DNA of 64,000 nucleotides from Mytilus californianus. Its lineage: Eukaryota > Mollusca > Bivalvia > Mytilida > Mytilidae. Below the pieces are notes generated by a model, which searched no databases, had not been told where the DNA came from, and saw nothing but the letters and a program-made list of their open reading frames with translations. Made by a program: the position numbers and the translations under genes. Below, one piece after another: positions 22,927 through 35,720 of this stretch (the first letter of the stretch is position 1; every line of letters starts with the position of its first letter). Location: NCBI RefSeq assembly GCF_021869535.1, contig NW_026262648.1:1-64000 (forward strand), in the 5' to 3' direction.

Positions 22927-25356
22927 ATTCGGGTTTTAATAATAACATACAGTGTTACAGTAAACAATAAACACACATTACTTTTGAATTTTCATTCATT
23001 CGTCCATCTAATGAATGTACACATAGTCTATAACAAGTGGTTCCTCTGACCAAGGTTAAAATGTAACGCAGATTAGTTTCTTTGCCTTTAATTATCTAGA
23101 TAGACCGCCTGTTTAAATCAAGTTCTTTTGTTAAGTGCAGGAAGGTTTACAATTTATCTTTACTTATATTTCGGTAAACATAATAAAATAAATAATACAT
23201 AACTAACATAAAGCTGCTTATGTTATAAAGTTCAAAAAATTGATTGCAATATACATATATTAACCAATGCATTCTGAACAACTGATTTCCTTAAATCAAG
23301 CAAAATATCATAGGATATAACCCAGGTACTTTTACAGTTTTTTCTATAGTATAAACTACAACAATGTAATATCTGAATGACATAGTATGTGCTGTCCACT
23401 TGTGGGGTGAGTTGACCGATAAAAGGAACTTGGCAAGTACAAATACACAATGTCAAGCAGAATTGTTGAAACAAAAATACAATAATAGGGAAAAACTTGG
23501 TAACAAAAATACTAAAAGTGACAATTGAACGCATATCATTATCATAAGAATTAGAATACACAAATGTTGTGACAAATATCAGGGACGGATCCAGGATTAT
23601 TATTAGTGGGGCGTTATTCCCTAAAACTATGTAGATACAGCCAAGCGAAGCGTTCATTCATGTTTATAGCTATACAAATAGGGGGAAGCCGTTACTTAGT
23701 TGAAAAACTTGTCTCTAATTGATATGTCGTTTCGAACTATACATGAATGTTTAAAGTAACAAACTTGTTTTTAAATAATTGTGTTCTTTTAAAATTTGAC
23801 TAATTATACTGATGATTAAAGTTGAATTAAGTGACAAAATCATATATGTTTTCAAATTATAGCTAATTATAAACTTCTTTTAATTTAGGTCTACATACTT
23901 AACTACATCTTACAATACATAATTTCTGTCTTTGTTGTATACTTTACCGTTTTTAATTCAGTCGTTTTTGTCTTGCTTACTGTCAACAAAACGAGTTTAT
24001 GTAAATATATAATTATTTTAATCACGAATAGAGAAATGAACGTTTTCATAAACACTGTATCGTTATCTTTATATCTTTATACGCAGATAATAATGTATAA
24101 CTCATCTTTACAAAGAATGAACCTCCGAATTTTCTTGTTTTAATAAGAATATAAGAACAAATAATCTGGATATCAAATAATTATGATTTAGTACATGCTG
24201 CTAATCCGCAAGAGATTTAGGTTTTCAAATTTATTCAGGTCAACACATATTTGCAAGGTCCTGTAATCAGCAAAGAAATCTTTCGTCGCCCAAAAGAAAA
24301 CATTATTGATTCTCATATTTTCCGGTACTTTTTCATATACAACCATATAACAGTTAAGCACCACCAATTTAAAGTTTTAAATTAATTCTTAAAAATAAAA
24401 ATTATAAAAATCACAGTGTGTTACCATAAACATATAAACGAAAAGTAGATGACAGAGACAGAAATTGTTTTCATTGAATCGATTTGCATTGTCTAAAACA
24501 GGTTTTTTTCAAACACGTGTTTGGCAATTTTAGTGTTACTGATTTGTAACAATATAAAACTGTTATACCCAGGCAGTATAATATCTGCTTACTGGCTTAA
24601 CGACCAGAACTAACTGTAAGGCATCGTAAGGAACAATTGAAGAAGAATATGTTGGTCAGAAAGGTGTCGATTCTTGTTAAAACTGGTCCAAGTTGGTTTA
24701 TTAATTGTTGAATGTTAATATCAATCATCTGAAATCTGTCTTTGCAATTTGCCACGCTTTTGCTCTACCACCTAAGAGAGTGTACAACTTGGTTTTATGG
24801 TTTAATGTTCTATTGTAACCAATTGTCTTTGCCGTCCGTAAGTACTACATGTGTGTACTGTTCACAAATTGTTGAAAAACTGGTTGCCGCGGTGATTAAT
24901 TTGAACTGAACAAGAATTAGCAATACATTTGACCTTGTGCCGGTGTTTCGCTTTATTATTTTTTAATACGATTTAAATAAAAAAAAAATAATATACTTTA
25001 GAGCACGCGCATTCCGGATAACGCAACACTCTTGATGAAAACAATGCATGTTGTAACACGGCATTGCAGAGGAACAAAATTGTAATTGAATGCAACGAAA
25101 CTATAAGAGACGAGTTTAACGATTTATATATTTATTTGTTAGTATCATAAACTGATAAACATACGAGAAAAAATGAGTTTACTTGAAAATTATTAGGAAT
25201 ACACTTTTTCGCAGTACTGACAGACACTGCAGATATTTCTGGCACAGATAATAACTGAAGAAGATTTTATTTGAAATATATAACGGATTATTTCTCTAAT
25301 TCTTTGGCAATAACCCTTACATGACTTACTGTTTAAAACCAAATATTCATATGTAT
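22927..25356. other. Unassigned AT-rich stretch
   Basis: Two and a half kilobases without recognised coding or repeat content. The 141-residue minus-strand frame at 23232-23657 is Cys- and hydrophobic-rich by composition but has no recognisable domain or family. A poly-A run (24980) and simple AT stretches are present. Confidence 0.35.
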
Positions 25357-25985
25357 AAAAAAGAAGATGCGGTATGATTGCCAATGAGACAACTCTCCAC
25401 AAGAGACCATATGACACAGAAATAAAAAAAACTATAAGTCATTATACGGCCTTCAAAAAATGAGTAAAGCCCATTCCGCATAGTCAGCTATAAAAGGCCC
25501 CGAAATGACAAGTGTACAACAAATCAAACGAGAAAACTAACGGCTTAATTTAAGTAAAAAAAAATGAAAAACAAATATGTATCACATCAACAAACGACAA
25601 CCACTGAATTACAGGTTCCTGAATCAAGACATGCACATATATACTAAATGTAGAGGTGTAAAATATGTTAGCGGGATCCTCCACCCCCTTTACCTGGGAA
25701 GTTGGTGTTACAATACAACATAAGAACAAACTATAAAAATCAGTTGAAAAAGCCTTAACTAATCAGATAGATACAAATAGAAATACATCTAACAAAAACA
25801 CAGAGTGGACGTGGCCGGGTACGTCTTATATCTCAACAACAAAAAGACACTAAATACAGATCTGAGAGTACTCGCAGTTACTGACAGCTAGTTTAAACCA
25901 ATTAAAAATAATAAAACAATCATGCATCTAAGACTAAATTATCAATCAGTACATATCCAACATCCAATGGATTTAGTGTAAAGAC
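25357..25985 (+). repeat. Dispersed repeat family A, full-length copy 2
   Basis: Starts at 'AAGAAGATGCGGTATGATTG' and ends near 'AGTGTAAAGACGTCATAAAC', collinear with 53595-54242. Contains the family blocks 'AATGAGACAACTCTCCACA', 'CTATAAAAGGCCCCGAAATG', 'CGACAACCACTGAATTACAG', 'ATGTTAGCGGGATCC', 'GGACGTGGCCGGGTACGT' and 'CGCAGTTACTGACAGCTAGT'. Non-coding. Confidence 0.85.
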
Positions 25986-28137
25986 GTCATAAACAGTCAG
26001 AGAAAAACATGACCTTGTGGTTACTTATTGATCTGAGTAGATTATGAGTAAAAATGTCAAAATCTTTACCAGCTATCTTGATAAACAAAATATATGGAAA
26101 GTGGTGTGAGAAATTGACAACTTTGTATGCATATGATGTAGACATAAGGAATGTGGAATGCACCAGGAATTTCCGTTATCAAAAATGCAAATTTATTTTA
26201 ATTTATTTCTCTTCTTTAGACGAGTTGTTGTCTCTTTGTCAAACTCCTAATTTCCTTTCTAAATTTTATCTTGAATAGTTACTCGTAGATCCTCGAATGT
26301 ATCCAATCTCAATAGATAAGTAAACAAATATTAACTAGTTCTATTTGAAGAATGTACAAGTGTAAAATGTATATATATATCACCTGTAAGCAGTCACTTT
26401 TAAGAAGCAGTAACATTTTAGACTTTGGTTTTATAGTAAAAGCAACTGCTTGCAATTTAACGCTAACAAACTTATGGCATAGTCTATGATTTTGTAATTA
26501 AAACCTAAAAAACGGTGTTCAAAACAATATAAGACGAAAACTTAAAGCTTTTACATTGTTTAATGTGTCTTATTAAGAATGAAACTAAAATGTCTTATAA
26601 CATTTTCTAATTGTCCTTTGTGAATAGACATTCCGTCTTAAACTATCCTTATTGTTTTAAGTATATATGTAACAGTTCCAAAATCAAAAGACCATGATTA
26701 TGGGTAACATATTTTCCATTGAAATGGTGGTTGGTGATACAACTGCATACACAACTTTCTTGGGATACCAAACGCAGTTCCTTTAAACATCATTGATGCA
26801 TCAATAGCAGTTCTGTCTATAATGCTGGATCCCAATTATTGGCACAATAATCTTTTTATGTATGTTTTGGTTGTCAATACAAGTAAGTCTTAAACTAGTT
26901 ATAAAATCCGGGTTAACCCACCATTTTATTCGGTAAATTCCTGTACCAAGTTAGAAATAAAACAGTTGTTTTTTTCGCGCGTTCCGTTGGTTGACTTCTC
27001 CATTTTGAATTACATTGGAGTTTTCTAATATACTCGAATAGCAAACGTAAACCATTAAACATGGTAATTATCTGGTTTATTTTCCCATCCTTTTGCGTTT
27101 AGGCCTTAATTTATCTCAGTTAAAACTTTTGTTCCATAGTTTTGTACAATACATTAAAATAAAATGTTTACCGCTAAACAGCAAAAAATAAAACCCAATA
27201 AAACATTTCTTGATATATGCAGTGAAATCAGAAACGGCTTATTAAGGACACATTCATACTTTTGGAAGATAATGTATTATTCTAAGAAATGAAACTTAAA
27301 AACAAACTCTTTAAATGAATACTGATGCCAAATAAAAAATTTAGGAGATATATTTCGTGTAAATGGTGGTCAAAGAGACAAATGAATGATTCTTTTAAAG
27401 TAAAATTATGCAACCATATTTTATAACATTCATTTTAAAGTATACAAAAGCCTCTTAACAACAAGCATGCATTTCTAGTTGACGTCCTTACAACACCCTG
27501 CTGAACTAAATGAACATGTACAAAAATATATGTGTACATTCTAAGATATATATGCGACATTTGCAATAATCATGATTGTATTGATAATGCGTCATTTAAA
27601 GTACCTCGGATATTCTCATACCTAAGCGCTTAGATCTGATATTCCATTATTCAGACAACCCAAATACTCAAATCACTAATAATGCTACCAAATTAAAAGG
27701 GGAGTTTTTTATTCTTGCGAATCCCTTCCCGGAAAAAAAAAACAAAACAAAAAATAAAACAAAAACAAAAACAAAACATCTATAAAATTTCCAATTTAAC
27801 AGTTTAATAAAGAAAGAGACGATTGTTTAGTCGTTTTTTTTAAGATACAAGTAGTCTCTGTAAAATTAAAAACGTTTTATTCACCAAAAAAAAAAAAAAT
27901 ATAAATTGAAAAATTAAAAAACAAAAGTGTAGACTTTTGAAGGACCTGTTTCAATCATCTTTTATTAATATCAAACTTATGTTCTTCCACAGATTTGACA
28001 AGTGTAAAGCAAAATTAATATAGGCCTGGTTACAGGTGGTATCGGAGAAAATTCATCAATAAAACTGTATTCAAACAGTCAATATATATATATATTTTTC
28101 AGCTTGATATATTATTTGTATGTTGTTCTTCATTTGT
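25986..28137. other. Unassigned 5' flank of the HSPA12-like gene
   Basis: AT-rich with A-rich simple sequence at 27729-27778 and 27885-27900. No upstream coding exon recognised. It may contain a 5' untranslated exon and promoter, but no specific element can be supported. Confidence 0.3.
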
Positions 28138-28176
28138 AGTTTCAACACATAAGGTGGTGCAAAGATACCAAACAAA

Positions 28177-28491
28177 ATGACTGAAAGAAAAAGGGGTTGT
28201 TTACTGGTGGTAGCGATCGACATTGGCACAACTCTTTCCGGATACGCGTTTTCTACGAGGGACGAGTATAAAACTAATCCTATGAAAATGTATGTCAATC
28301 TAGCCTTACACGCCGATGGTAGTTATCGTAGGTTAATGAAAACTCCAACCTGCCTATTGTTAAATTGCGATAAGGATTTTGATTCCTTTGGTTCTGAAGC
28401 TGAAAACAAGTATGCCAATCTGTTAATAGATGGGGAGCAAGATGACTACTACTATTTTCATAGATCTAATATGAGTTTGGAAAGTAATACG
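28177..28491 (+). CDS. HSPA12-like exon with start codon (ATPase N-terminal lobe)
   Basis: Encodes 105 residues starting at ATG 28177; an in-frame TAA at 28150-28152 excludes an earlier start. A possible splice acceptor (TTTGTAG ending at 28139) just upstream suggests a 5' untranslated exon. 'LLVVAIDIGTTLSGYAFS' (residues about 9-26) is the phosphate-1 loop of HSP70/HSPA12 proteins, followed by 'TPTCLLLNCDKDFDSFGSEA' and 'DDYYYFHRSNMSL', all in family order. The exon ends AATACG before the donor GTAATT, phase 0; reading on would hit a stop after two codons. In the family this exon supplies the first nucleotide-binding loop. Confidence 0.85.
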
Positions 28492-29218
28492 GTAATTTAA
28501 ATTCAAAAGATATGCCTAAACATTAAACAAAAGCATTACTTATTTATAGCCATTTTGTTAAAATGGAATTGCAGTAATTCATAACCTAGGTAATAAAAAC
28601 TAAAACACGAAAATACCGAAATCCAATGAAAATTCAAAACAGTAAAGTCCTTTTATCATATGGGAAAAATTAAAAGCTGAAACCTATCATATGAATGGAA
28701 AACTTATGCCATCTTCCTGCCTTTGTACAGGCATTAAAAATATATGTATGCACAATTCATAAATACATGTTTATTGAAAGTTAAACACTGACACCACAAC
28801 CCACCAGAAAATGGTCTATATGCGATCTCATATCCGGCAAAACTTCAATTAGATGTGAAATTTGTCTCTGGATCTTGTTTTATAAATTTTAAATGAGATA
28901 TTAAAGTCATTCCATGACATAATATTTTTACAGGAGGTTTCACCTATAAACATATTTTGACATTTTCATTGACATAATTGATATACATGTACGATAACTA
29001 GGAGGTCCACATTAAACATGCATATGTTTGTTTTTTTCCTGGCTCAGTATGAACGATGACAAAATAGTAAGTTCAAACAATAAGCAATTATTGCTATACA
29101 ATATCCCTACTAAAAAAAAAAATATTTGATTTGACATTTCAATACAAACTATTTCAACAGATAAAGGCTACACATACTTACAAGCATTACCTTAGTAAAG
29201 TTTAACATATCATATGTA
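28492..29218. other. Left part of first intron
   Basis: AT-rich intronic sequence between the donor and the Tc1-like element. No gene or named repeat recognised. Confidence 0.5.
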
Positions 29219-29841
29219 CAGTCCACCAAAAGTTAAGCATGAACATAACTGGCAATATTTTTAAAAATATTGCAAAACAAATAGTTATCTTAAATGTTAT
29301 AATTGCCTTTAACATACACATAAAAAATGCATTACGACCAAAAAAATTGAACTCCGATAAACCCGTCAAGCAACTTTTTATACAAGGTCATCAACACTTT
29401 TACAAATACACTGTTTCGATACCTTTTAATCATCTTCATACAGTCATGCATATAGGTGAAAATGACCTTTATCAAGTCTTTATGTAATATGACAAGGCGT
29501 AAGTCGTCTGTGGCTGAACGTTGGTAAGCGATAAGCATGTCAAATGCCCGTAGGTCCGCCAACTTCACAGCGGCAATCTAAGAGCACGTCGTGTTGTCAA
29601 GAGACCGTCCCTAAGAGCCAGGCGCCGTTTAATCAGGATCCAATTGACTGATGACCATCAACGCCAGAACATGAGAAGCTGGCAAAAATGCATTGGTCAG
29701 ATGAGAGTCGGTTTCTGTTACGACCAGTAGAAGACAGAATACGAGGTTGACGGGAAAATAAAACTGATTATGACCAAAACAACATTTGCCCAACGACTGC
29801 ATTCGGTCCTGGTGGTGTAACAGAATGGGGTTTCTTTTCAT

Positions 29842-30002
29842 TGTTGTAAATACGGCGCGAACACAACGCGGGAACGTCATTTATTTCTTATATTGTAACG
29901 TAAGACTTTGTGACGTGTCACTTGTATACTTGGGCATTCTATAGATCGATTCCATTATTATAACATGCAACGTTTTCTTCCTTAATTCACGTATTCCCGA
30001 CA
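29842..30002 (+). repeat. BEL/Pao 5' LTR
   Basis: 161 bp, TGTTGTAAAT... to ...CCGACA, with the TG/CA ends of LTRs. It differs from the 3' LTR at two positions only (near 29953 and 29990). The host flank TTCAT (29837-29841) matches CTCAT after the 3' LTR in four of five bases, consistent with a 5-bp target duplication. Three bases downstream, TGGTGCCGGGCCC begins at 30006 and looks like a primer binding site; the tRNA is not identified. Confidence 0.92.
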
Positions 30003-30019
30003 TTTTGGTGCCGGGCCCA

Positions 30020-31378
30020 ATGGATTTGAATAAGCTGAAATCGATTAGGAAAGCGAACAGAAGTGTAGTTACAAGACGTTTACGGAAAATCGACGATTTG
30101 AAAAACGAAGCGGAGTTAGCCAGGGTAGATCTTTTAGCAACATTCGAAAGTGTGAACAAAAGAAGAAACTTTTGGAAGATTTAAATCAACAAATTATAAG
30201 TGCAATCGATTCGGAGGATATTGAAGATGAAATTCTTAATACAGATGAGTATACATTAGACTTAGAAACTAATCTAAAACACTTGCGTATTTTCATACAG
30301 AGTTTAGATAATTCGATTCATCATAAAAATCAGTCTACTTCATCCTATCAAACATTGAATTATGAAACACCACCTTTTATTCCAACTTCATGTATTGAAA
30401 ATCAACAACAGAGTTTTATCGCACCATCACTGTCAACGTTCAGCAATCAAACAACACCACCTTCCGAAATTAACTTTGGCCAATTTCAGTGGAAATATTC
30501 TTGAATGGCAATCTTTCTGGGATTCTTTCGAATCAGCAGTACATATGAACCCGAGTCTACCAGATATACAGAAATTCAATTATTTAAAATCACAACTTGG
30601 AGGTGAAGCATCACATACTATTGATGGGTTCGCATTGACAAACGCTAATTATAAGGAGGCAGTTAACATATTAAAAGAAAGATACGGACAATCTAGTAAG
30701 ATTACGCAAGCACACATGAAAGCAATGCTAGACATTACACCACCAAATAATGATTTACCCAGTTTACACGTATTTTATGATCGCATAGAGGCATCCGTAC
30801 GCGGATTGGAAGCGTAAGGCCAATCGCAAGACACTTACGGCACATTACTAGTCCCAATTATTTTGAGCAAGCTTCCCGGAGAAGTAAGGCAACATCTAGC
30901 ACGAGATCATGGATCAAATACATGGATTTTATCCGATTTACGCAAAGCTATTCAGAACGAGATCAATATTATCGAAGCAGGTCAGGATTACGGTATCCGA
31001 CAAAGTTATTCAACAATGCCTACATGTACGTTTCTCACTGAAACAAAATCTTCAAGTTACGGAAAAGAATCATATACGCAAAGAAGAGTCGATAATGTAA
31101 AGAATAACCAACGTTTTCTTACCGCGAGGCCATGTATATTCTGTCAAGAAATTCATGCACCGACGAACTGTTCACGAATTAAAGACACACAAGAACGAAA
31201 GAATATTGTAAAACGCAGCAATTTTTGCTTTAATTGTCTCTGTACGCACCGTGTCAGTGAATGTAACTCTAAACATGTATGCCGTCATTGCAAGAAAAAA
31301 CATCATACTAGCTTATGTAATGAGACAATGGTCAGTAAAAGAAGTACACATGTCCAAAGTAAAGCTCCCATGCATTAA
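30020..31378 (+). pseudogene. BEL/Pao gag region with zinc knuckles, disrupted
   Basis: Starts at ATG 30020 just after the primer-site-like sequence ('MDLNKLKSIRKANRSVV'). The reading changes frame near 30160, continues in 30172-30500, changes back near 30470, and then reads the retrotransposon gag domain (Pfam DUF1759 type) with 'LANFSGNILEWQSFWDSFE' and 'YLKSQLGGEA'. An in-frame TAA at 30815-30817 interrupts it. The C-terminal part has CCHC-like knuckles around 'CIFCQEIHAPTNC', 'CFNCLCTHRVSEC' and 'CRHCKKKHHTSLC'. A further in-frame stop lies at 31376-31378. Gag would form the virus-like particle of the element. Confidence 0.85.
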
Positions 31379-32146
31379 AACGCATTTCGTCACGAAAACG
31401 GAAAACACGAAAACTCAACACATTCTACCAAATCATCACAATCTGTAAATGTTAATATTGTTAATGATAAAGAGGGAAAAACGGAAGACGACACAAAAGT
31501 TCTCCACACATCCCATAAGACACATTCTAGCGTATTACTGAAAATACCAGTTGCACCCGTTTGGTCCGACAGTACAGGTATCGACGCAAACATACTTTTT
31601 GATGAAGGTGCTCAACGTTTGTTCATAACAGAAGATCTTGCTATGAAACTAAAACTTGAAATCTACAGCACAGAAACAATACACCTGGCCTGTTTCGGAG
31701 ACACAGGTAATAACATTCGACACTTAGGTAAGTGTACTTTATTGGTAGAAACAGAGACGAGACAGAAAATACCTATTGAGGTTCTTGTTGTACCGAAAAT
31801 AGCTGTTCCGTTACAGAATAATGCCCGAAATTTAAACTTGAAAAACAAGTACATGTATCTACAAGGCTTGAATCTAGCCCATCCAATCACCGACGAAAAT
31901 ATGTTTGAAATTGCAGTTTTGATAGGAGTATATTACTATTGGCAGTTTATTGAAGACCAAATCATCCGCGGAGATGGACCTACTGCTGTTAAATCGAAGC
32001 TAGGTTACCTTTTATCCGGTCCGTTAAAGGAGTCGGCTACACACTCATTGTCAGTACTAAACATGCTTATTTTACATAAGACCGAGGAGTTCCACATCGC
32101 ATCATTCTGGAACTTAGAATCAATGGGAATAAACTCTAAAGAATAA
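31379..32146 (+). pseudogene. BEL/Pao aspartic protease region
   Basis: Same frame as the upstream gag. It contains 'ANILFDEGAQRLFIT' near 31593, the DUF1758-type protease active site of BEL/Pao elements, where the Asp sits in D-E-G-A rather than the retroviral D-S/T-G. Downstream 'AVLIGVYYYWQFI' and 'GPTAVKSKLGYLLSGPL' are the conserved connector to the reverse transcriptase. It ends at an in-frame TAA (32144-32146); the same frame continues with family-like sequence beyond it. Confidence 0.85.
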
Positions 32147-33380
32147 GATCAAGAAAATGAAGATTACTTAAAAACGTATCAGAACACTTGCATTGAATTT
32201 CAAGGCGGACAATATATCGCAAAATTACCATGGAAACGAGAACATGATCAACTTCCGACAAATTTTATTATTGCAAAACGAAGAACAGAATCTGTAATTA
32301 GAAGGCTAGACAGGGAACCAGGTATGTTGAAAACGTATGACGATATTATAAAGAACCAAGAGCTTAAAGGTTTCATTGAAAGAATTGATGACGAGGAATG
32401 TAACGACAAGACAGTACATTATATACCGCACCACCCAGTTAGGAAAGATTCGATAACCACACCAATTCGTTTTGTTTACGATTGTAGTTGTAGACAATCT
32501 GATCAGTATCCGAGCTTAAACGACTGCCTGATGAATACACCACCAGTTCTTAATGACTTGACAAAACTGTTATTGCGTTTCCGATTAAACGCCGTTGCAT
32601 TTTCAACTGATATCGAAAAAGCATTCTTACACGTAGGTTTACACGAACATGACAGAGATGCGACAAGATTTTTGTGGATGTCTGATGCAGAAAACATTAA
32701 CAGTAAATTGGTGACATATCGTTTTAAGTCTGTTCTTTTTGGCGCTACATGCTCCCCCTTTATTCTGAGCGCAACATTACTCAAGCATGTGCAGACTCAA
32801 GGAAAGAATAGTGACACAGCTAAAATGATTGAACAGGACATTTATGTTGATAATATTATATCGAGCGTAACTAACTGAGAATAAAGCCGTACAATATTAC
32901 AAAGAAGCCAGAGAATTAATGACAAAAGGTGGATTTAATCTCCGATCGTGGACATCGAACAGTCAGCTTTTACGGACAATAGCATGCGCTGATAAACTAC
33001 TTGACAAGGACACCAAACCGAAAGTACTAGGAATGCGTTGGGATGTACAAAAAGACGAACTTTATTTCGCACAACCTGAAATTCACTTAACATCGGAAAC
33101 AGATATCACTAAACGAGAAATATTGAAGCAATCGTCAAAAATATATGACCCATTAGGCCTCTTGAGTCCAATCACAATCAGAGCAAAATTATTTCTCTAG
33201 GAACTTTGGCGTGAAAACTACCAATGGGACGAGATCTTACCTACAGAGTTATGCGAAACATGGATTGACATCGCAACAAACATTCAAAAATGTATCAAGA
33301 CTGCTTTTCCGAGACGTTATTTTACCGGTACACAAAACGAAACCATATCGTTAACACTACAAGTATTTTCTGATGCCAGC
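32147..33380 (+). pseudogene. BEL/Pao reverse transcriptase, frameshifted
   Basis: Reads 'RFVYDCSCRQSDQYPSLNDC', 'AFSTDIEKAFLHVGL' (first catalytic Asp), 'FKSVLFGATCSPFILSATL' and 'QDIYVDNIISS', the YVDN form of the catalytic box common in this superfamily. A frame change at about 32875 moves into 32919-33200, with 'DPLGLLSPITIRAK', the typical RT/RNase H connector. An in-frame TAG at 33198-33200 follows, after which the frame stays open to 35528. Confidence 0.88.
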
Positions 33381-35528
33381 TTGAAAGCTTACGGTTCCGT
33401 AGCCTATCTTTGCAACGGGAATGAATCCAAATTAATTATGGCGAAAACCAGAATAGCTCCGGTTAAAAGTTTAACACTACCGCAGTTAGAGTTAATGGCA
33501 GCTGTAATTGGCGCGAGACTCAGACAACACATTTTATCCACGTTTACCAACATTAGCAACGTTGAATTATGGTCTGACAGTCAAAAAGTATTGAATTGGC
33601 TGATGTCGAAAAAAACACTTAAACGATTTATTGCAAACAGAGTAGCTGAAATTAACGAGTTAACAAGACCCTATAGATGGCGATACTGTCCGACAGATCA
33701 AAATCCAGCAGACATACTTACACGCGGAATAACGGCGACACAATATACAAAAAGCATGCTATGGAGGCATGGTCCGTCATGGATAATAAATACAACAAAA
33801 CGCCCGGTTCATACGATTGAAGATAACTCGGTACTATCTACATTGACTGATAACATTGATGTCCAGCAACCAACACTTGAGAATAGAACGACAGGAATTC
33901 ACGATTTAGTGGAAATTGGCAGATTGTCTTCATACAAGAAACTATTACGAACGACGGCCTATGTATTACGCTTTATTCAAAACTGTAGATTATCAAAGGA
34001 AGACAGAACAATTGGTCCATGTAATGTGAAAGAAATACAGAAGTCAGCACAATTTTGGATTAGGTCATGCCAAATATTAAACTACCCCGAGGAATACGAC
34101 ACGCTAGTAAAAGGAGATCGTACAAAGAATGTATCAAGGATTCGTCAGTTGAATTTATTCCTGGATCAGAACAACATTATCCGATGTAAAGGAAGGATAG
34201 AGAATGCACCGATTCCCGAGTCCGCCAAATTTCCTATTTTGTTACCAGCAAACACACAGCTTACTACGTTGATAGTCCGAGATGCACACGAGAATTTACT
34301 ACACTCAGGAACTAGTAGTACCATATCGCATATACGTCAAAACTTTTGGATTCCGTGTATTCGTCAATTTGTTAATAAGATTTTACGTAAATGTACTGCA
34401 TGTCTTAAAGTAAATGGAATTTCGTATAAGGCTCCGGATCCGCCGCCTTTACCCAAAGCACGCCTTCAAGATGCACCGCCATTTACTGTGACCGGTATTG
34501 ACTTTACAGGAGCACTACATGTAAGGGATGAACACAAAAATATAACTAAAGCATATGTGTGCTTATTTACATGTGCATCAACAAGAGGAGTACATTTAGA
34601 GGTCTTACCGAACTTATCAGCAGAATGTTTTATGCAAGCTTTTCGCCGTTTCACAAGTCGCAAGTCTACACCGAAAGTTGTTATAACGGACAATGCGCTG
34701 ACCTTTGTTGCAGCTTCAAAAGAAATCAAACAAATAATTGAATCGCAAAATGTACAAAGTAAAATCGCAGATTTAGGTGTGCAGTGGAGATTTATTCCGA
34801 ATCGTGCTCCCTGGTATGGTGGATTTTGGGAGAGACTAATAGCAGTAACAAAAACTACGTTAAAAAAAGTCCTCGGAAAATCATTGGTCGATTTTCAAAC
34901 CTTGTGCACTATTGTTACGGAAATAGAAAGTGTAATGAATGACAGACCACTAACATACACCTCAACGAATATTAACGACAGTGAACCACTTACTCCATCG
35001 CACCTCTTATGTGGTAGAAGAATAAGGTCGTTATCTTATCCCCATTCAGAACAGGACACCAGTGAACCCGTATTTATGGACTATTCATCACTAACTAAAC
35101 AAAATGAACGACAAAGAGAATTATTAAGACACTTTTGGACAAGATGGAAAAATGACTATGTAACATCATTGAGGGAATACCACAAAGCATATGGAAATAA
35201 CAAAGAACAAATTAAAGTTGGCGACGTTGTTCTTGTGCACGATGAGTCAACGAGAATCAATTGGAAAATGGCCATTGTAACTGAACTTATTCGAGGAAAC
35301 GATGGATTTGTGCGTGCCGCTAAAAAGATGAAGAATACCGAAACTACAAGGCCGATAGTGAAACTATATCCGCTCGAAATTACATGTCATACGGAAAAAG
35401 ATGATACATGTGAACAAAGTACCACACAAGACATTCGTCCAAGACGTCAAGCAAGTTTAAAGGCTGGTGAAAAAATCCGTAATTGGTTGAATCTGCCATC
35501 AAATCGAGATGATAAAGAACATTTGTGA
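33381..35528 (+). CDS. BEL/Pao RNase H and integrase (long open 3' part of pol)
   Basis: The longest open frame in the window, 715 codons. RNase H acidic residues lie in 'FSDASLKAYGS', 'LPQLELMAAV' and 'ELWSDSQKVL'. The integrase zinc-binding H2C2 is near residues 305-345 ('DAHENLLHSG' to 'LRKCTACLKV'). The integrase core triad is in 'TGIDFTGAL', 'VVITDNALTF' and 'YGGFWERLI'. The C-terminal DUF5641-type domain contains 'FWTRWKNDYVTSLREYH' and 'VGDVVLVHDES', ending shortly before the 3' LTR. The first codon shown is simply the first ATG after the TAG at 33198; the natural protein is a cleavage product of a longer Pol. All catalytic residues are intact here. Confidence 0.9.
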   Translation: MKAYGSVAYLCNGNESKLIMAKTRIAPVKSLTLPQLELMAAVIGARLRQHILSTFTNISNVELWSDSQKVLNWLMSKKTLKRFIANRVAEINELTRPYRWRYCPTDQNPADILTRGITATQYTKSMLWRHGPSWIINTTKRPVHTIEDNSVLSTLTDNIDVQQPTLENRTTGIHDLVEIGRLSSYKKLLRTTAYVLRFIQNCRLSKEDRTIGPCNVKEIQKSAQFWIRSCQILNYPEEYDTLVKGDRTKNVSRIRQLNLFLDQNNIIRCKGRIENAPIPESAKFPILLPANTQLTTLIVRDAHENLLHSGTSSTISHIRQNFWIPCIRQFVNKILRKCTACLKVNGISYKAPDPPPLPKARLQDAPPFTVTGIDFTGALHVRDEHKNITKAYVCLFTCASTRGVHLEVLPNLSAECFMQAFRRFTSRKSTPKVVITDNALTFVAASKEIKQIIESQNVQSKIADLGVQWRFIPNRAPWYGGFWERLIAVTKTTLKKVLGKSLVDFQTLCTIVTEIESVMNDRPLTYTSTNINDSEPLTPSHLLCGRRIRSLSYPHSEQDTSEPVFMDYSSLTKQNERQRELLRHFWTRWKNDYVTSLREYHKAYGNNKEQIKVGDVVLVHDESTRINWKMAIVTELIRGNDGFVRAAKKMKNTETTRPIVKLYPLEITCHTEKDDTCEQSTTQDIRPRRQASLKAGEKIRNWLNLPSNRDDKEHL

Positions 35529-35720
35529 ACTGTTACCTACCCCTTTTTTATATGAACTGTGAATCGTTATTAAGTTTTAAAGTGTCCAATTGTAATACCA
35601 CTATACAGAGACAGTATAGAGACTTTAATTTTCAAGCGTAAATATTTTTGATTTGAAATTTCTTATTCACATTTGAGATTGTATTGTATATAGAATTTTA
35701 TCTTTTTGCGGCCCCCAGAT

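Noticed and set aside
22637..22927. Stand-alone protein gene of 96 residues
   Set aside because: The frame lies wholly within a Penelope-like 3' tail that also occurs at 48115-48535.
23232..23657. 141-residue minus-strand open frame
   Set aside because: No motif, no splice context and no start context; the composition fits chance openness in AT-rich DNA.
26700..26960. Nuclear copy of mitochondrial DNA
   Set aside because: A few suggestive words, but no mitochondrial protein could be read in any frame.
34466..34729. Antisense gene inside the BEL integrase
   Set aside because: It is the shadow of a strongly conserved coding frame on the other strand.
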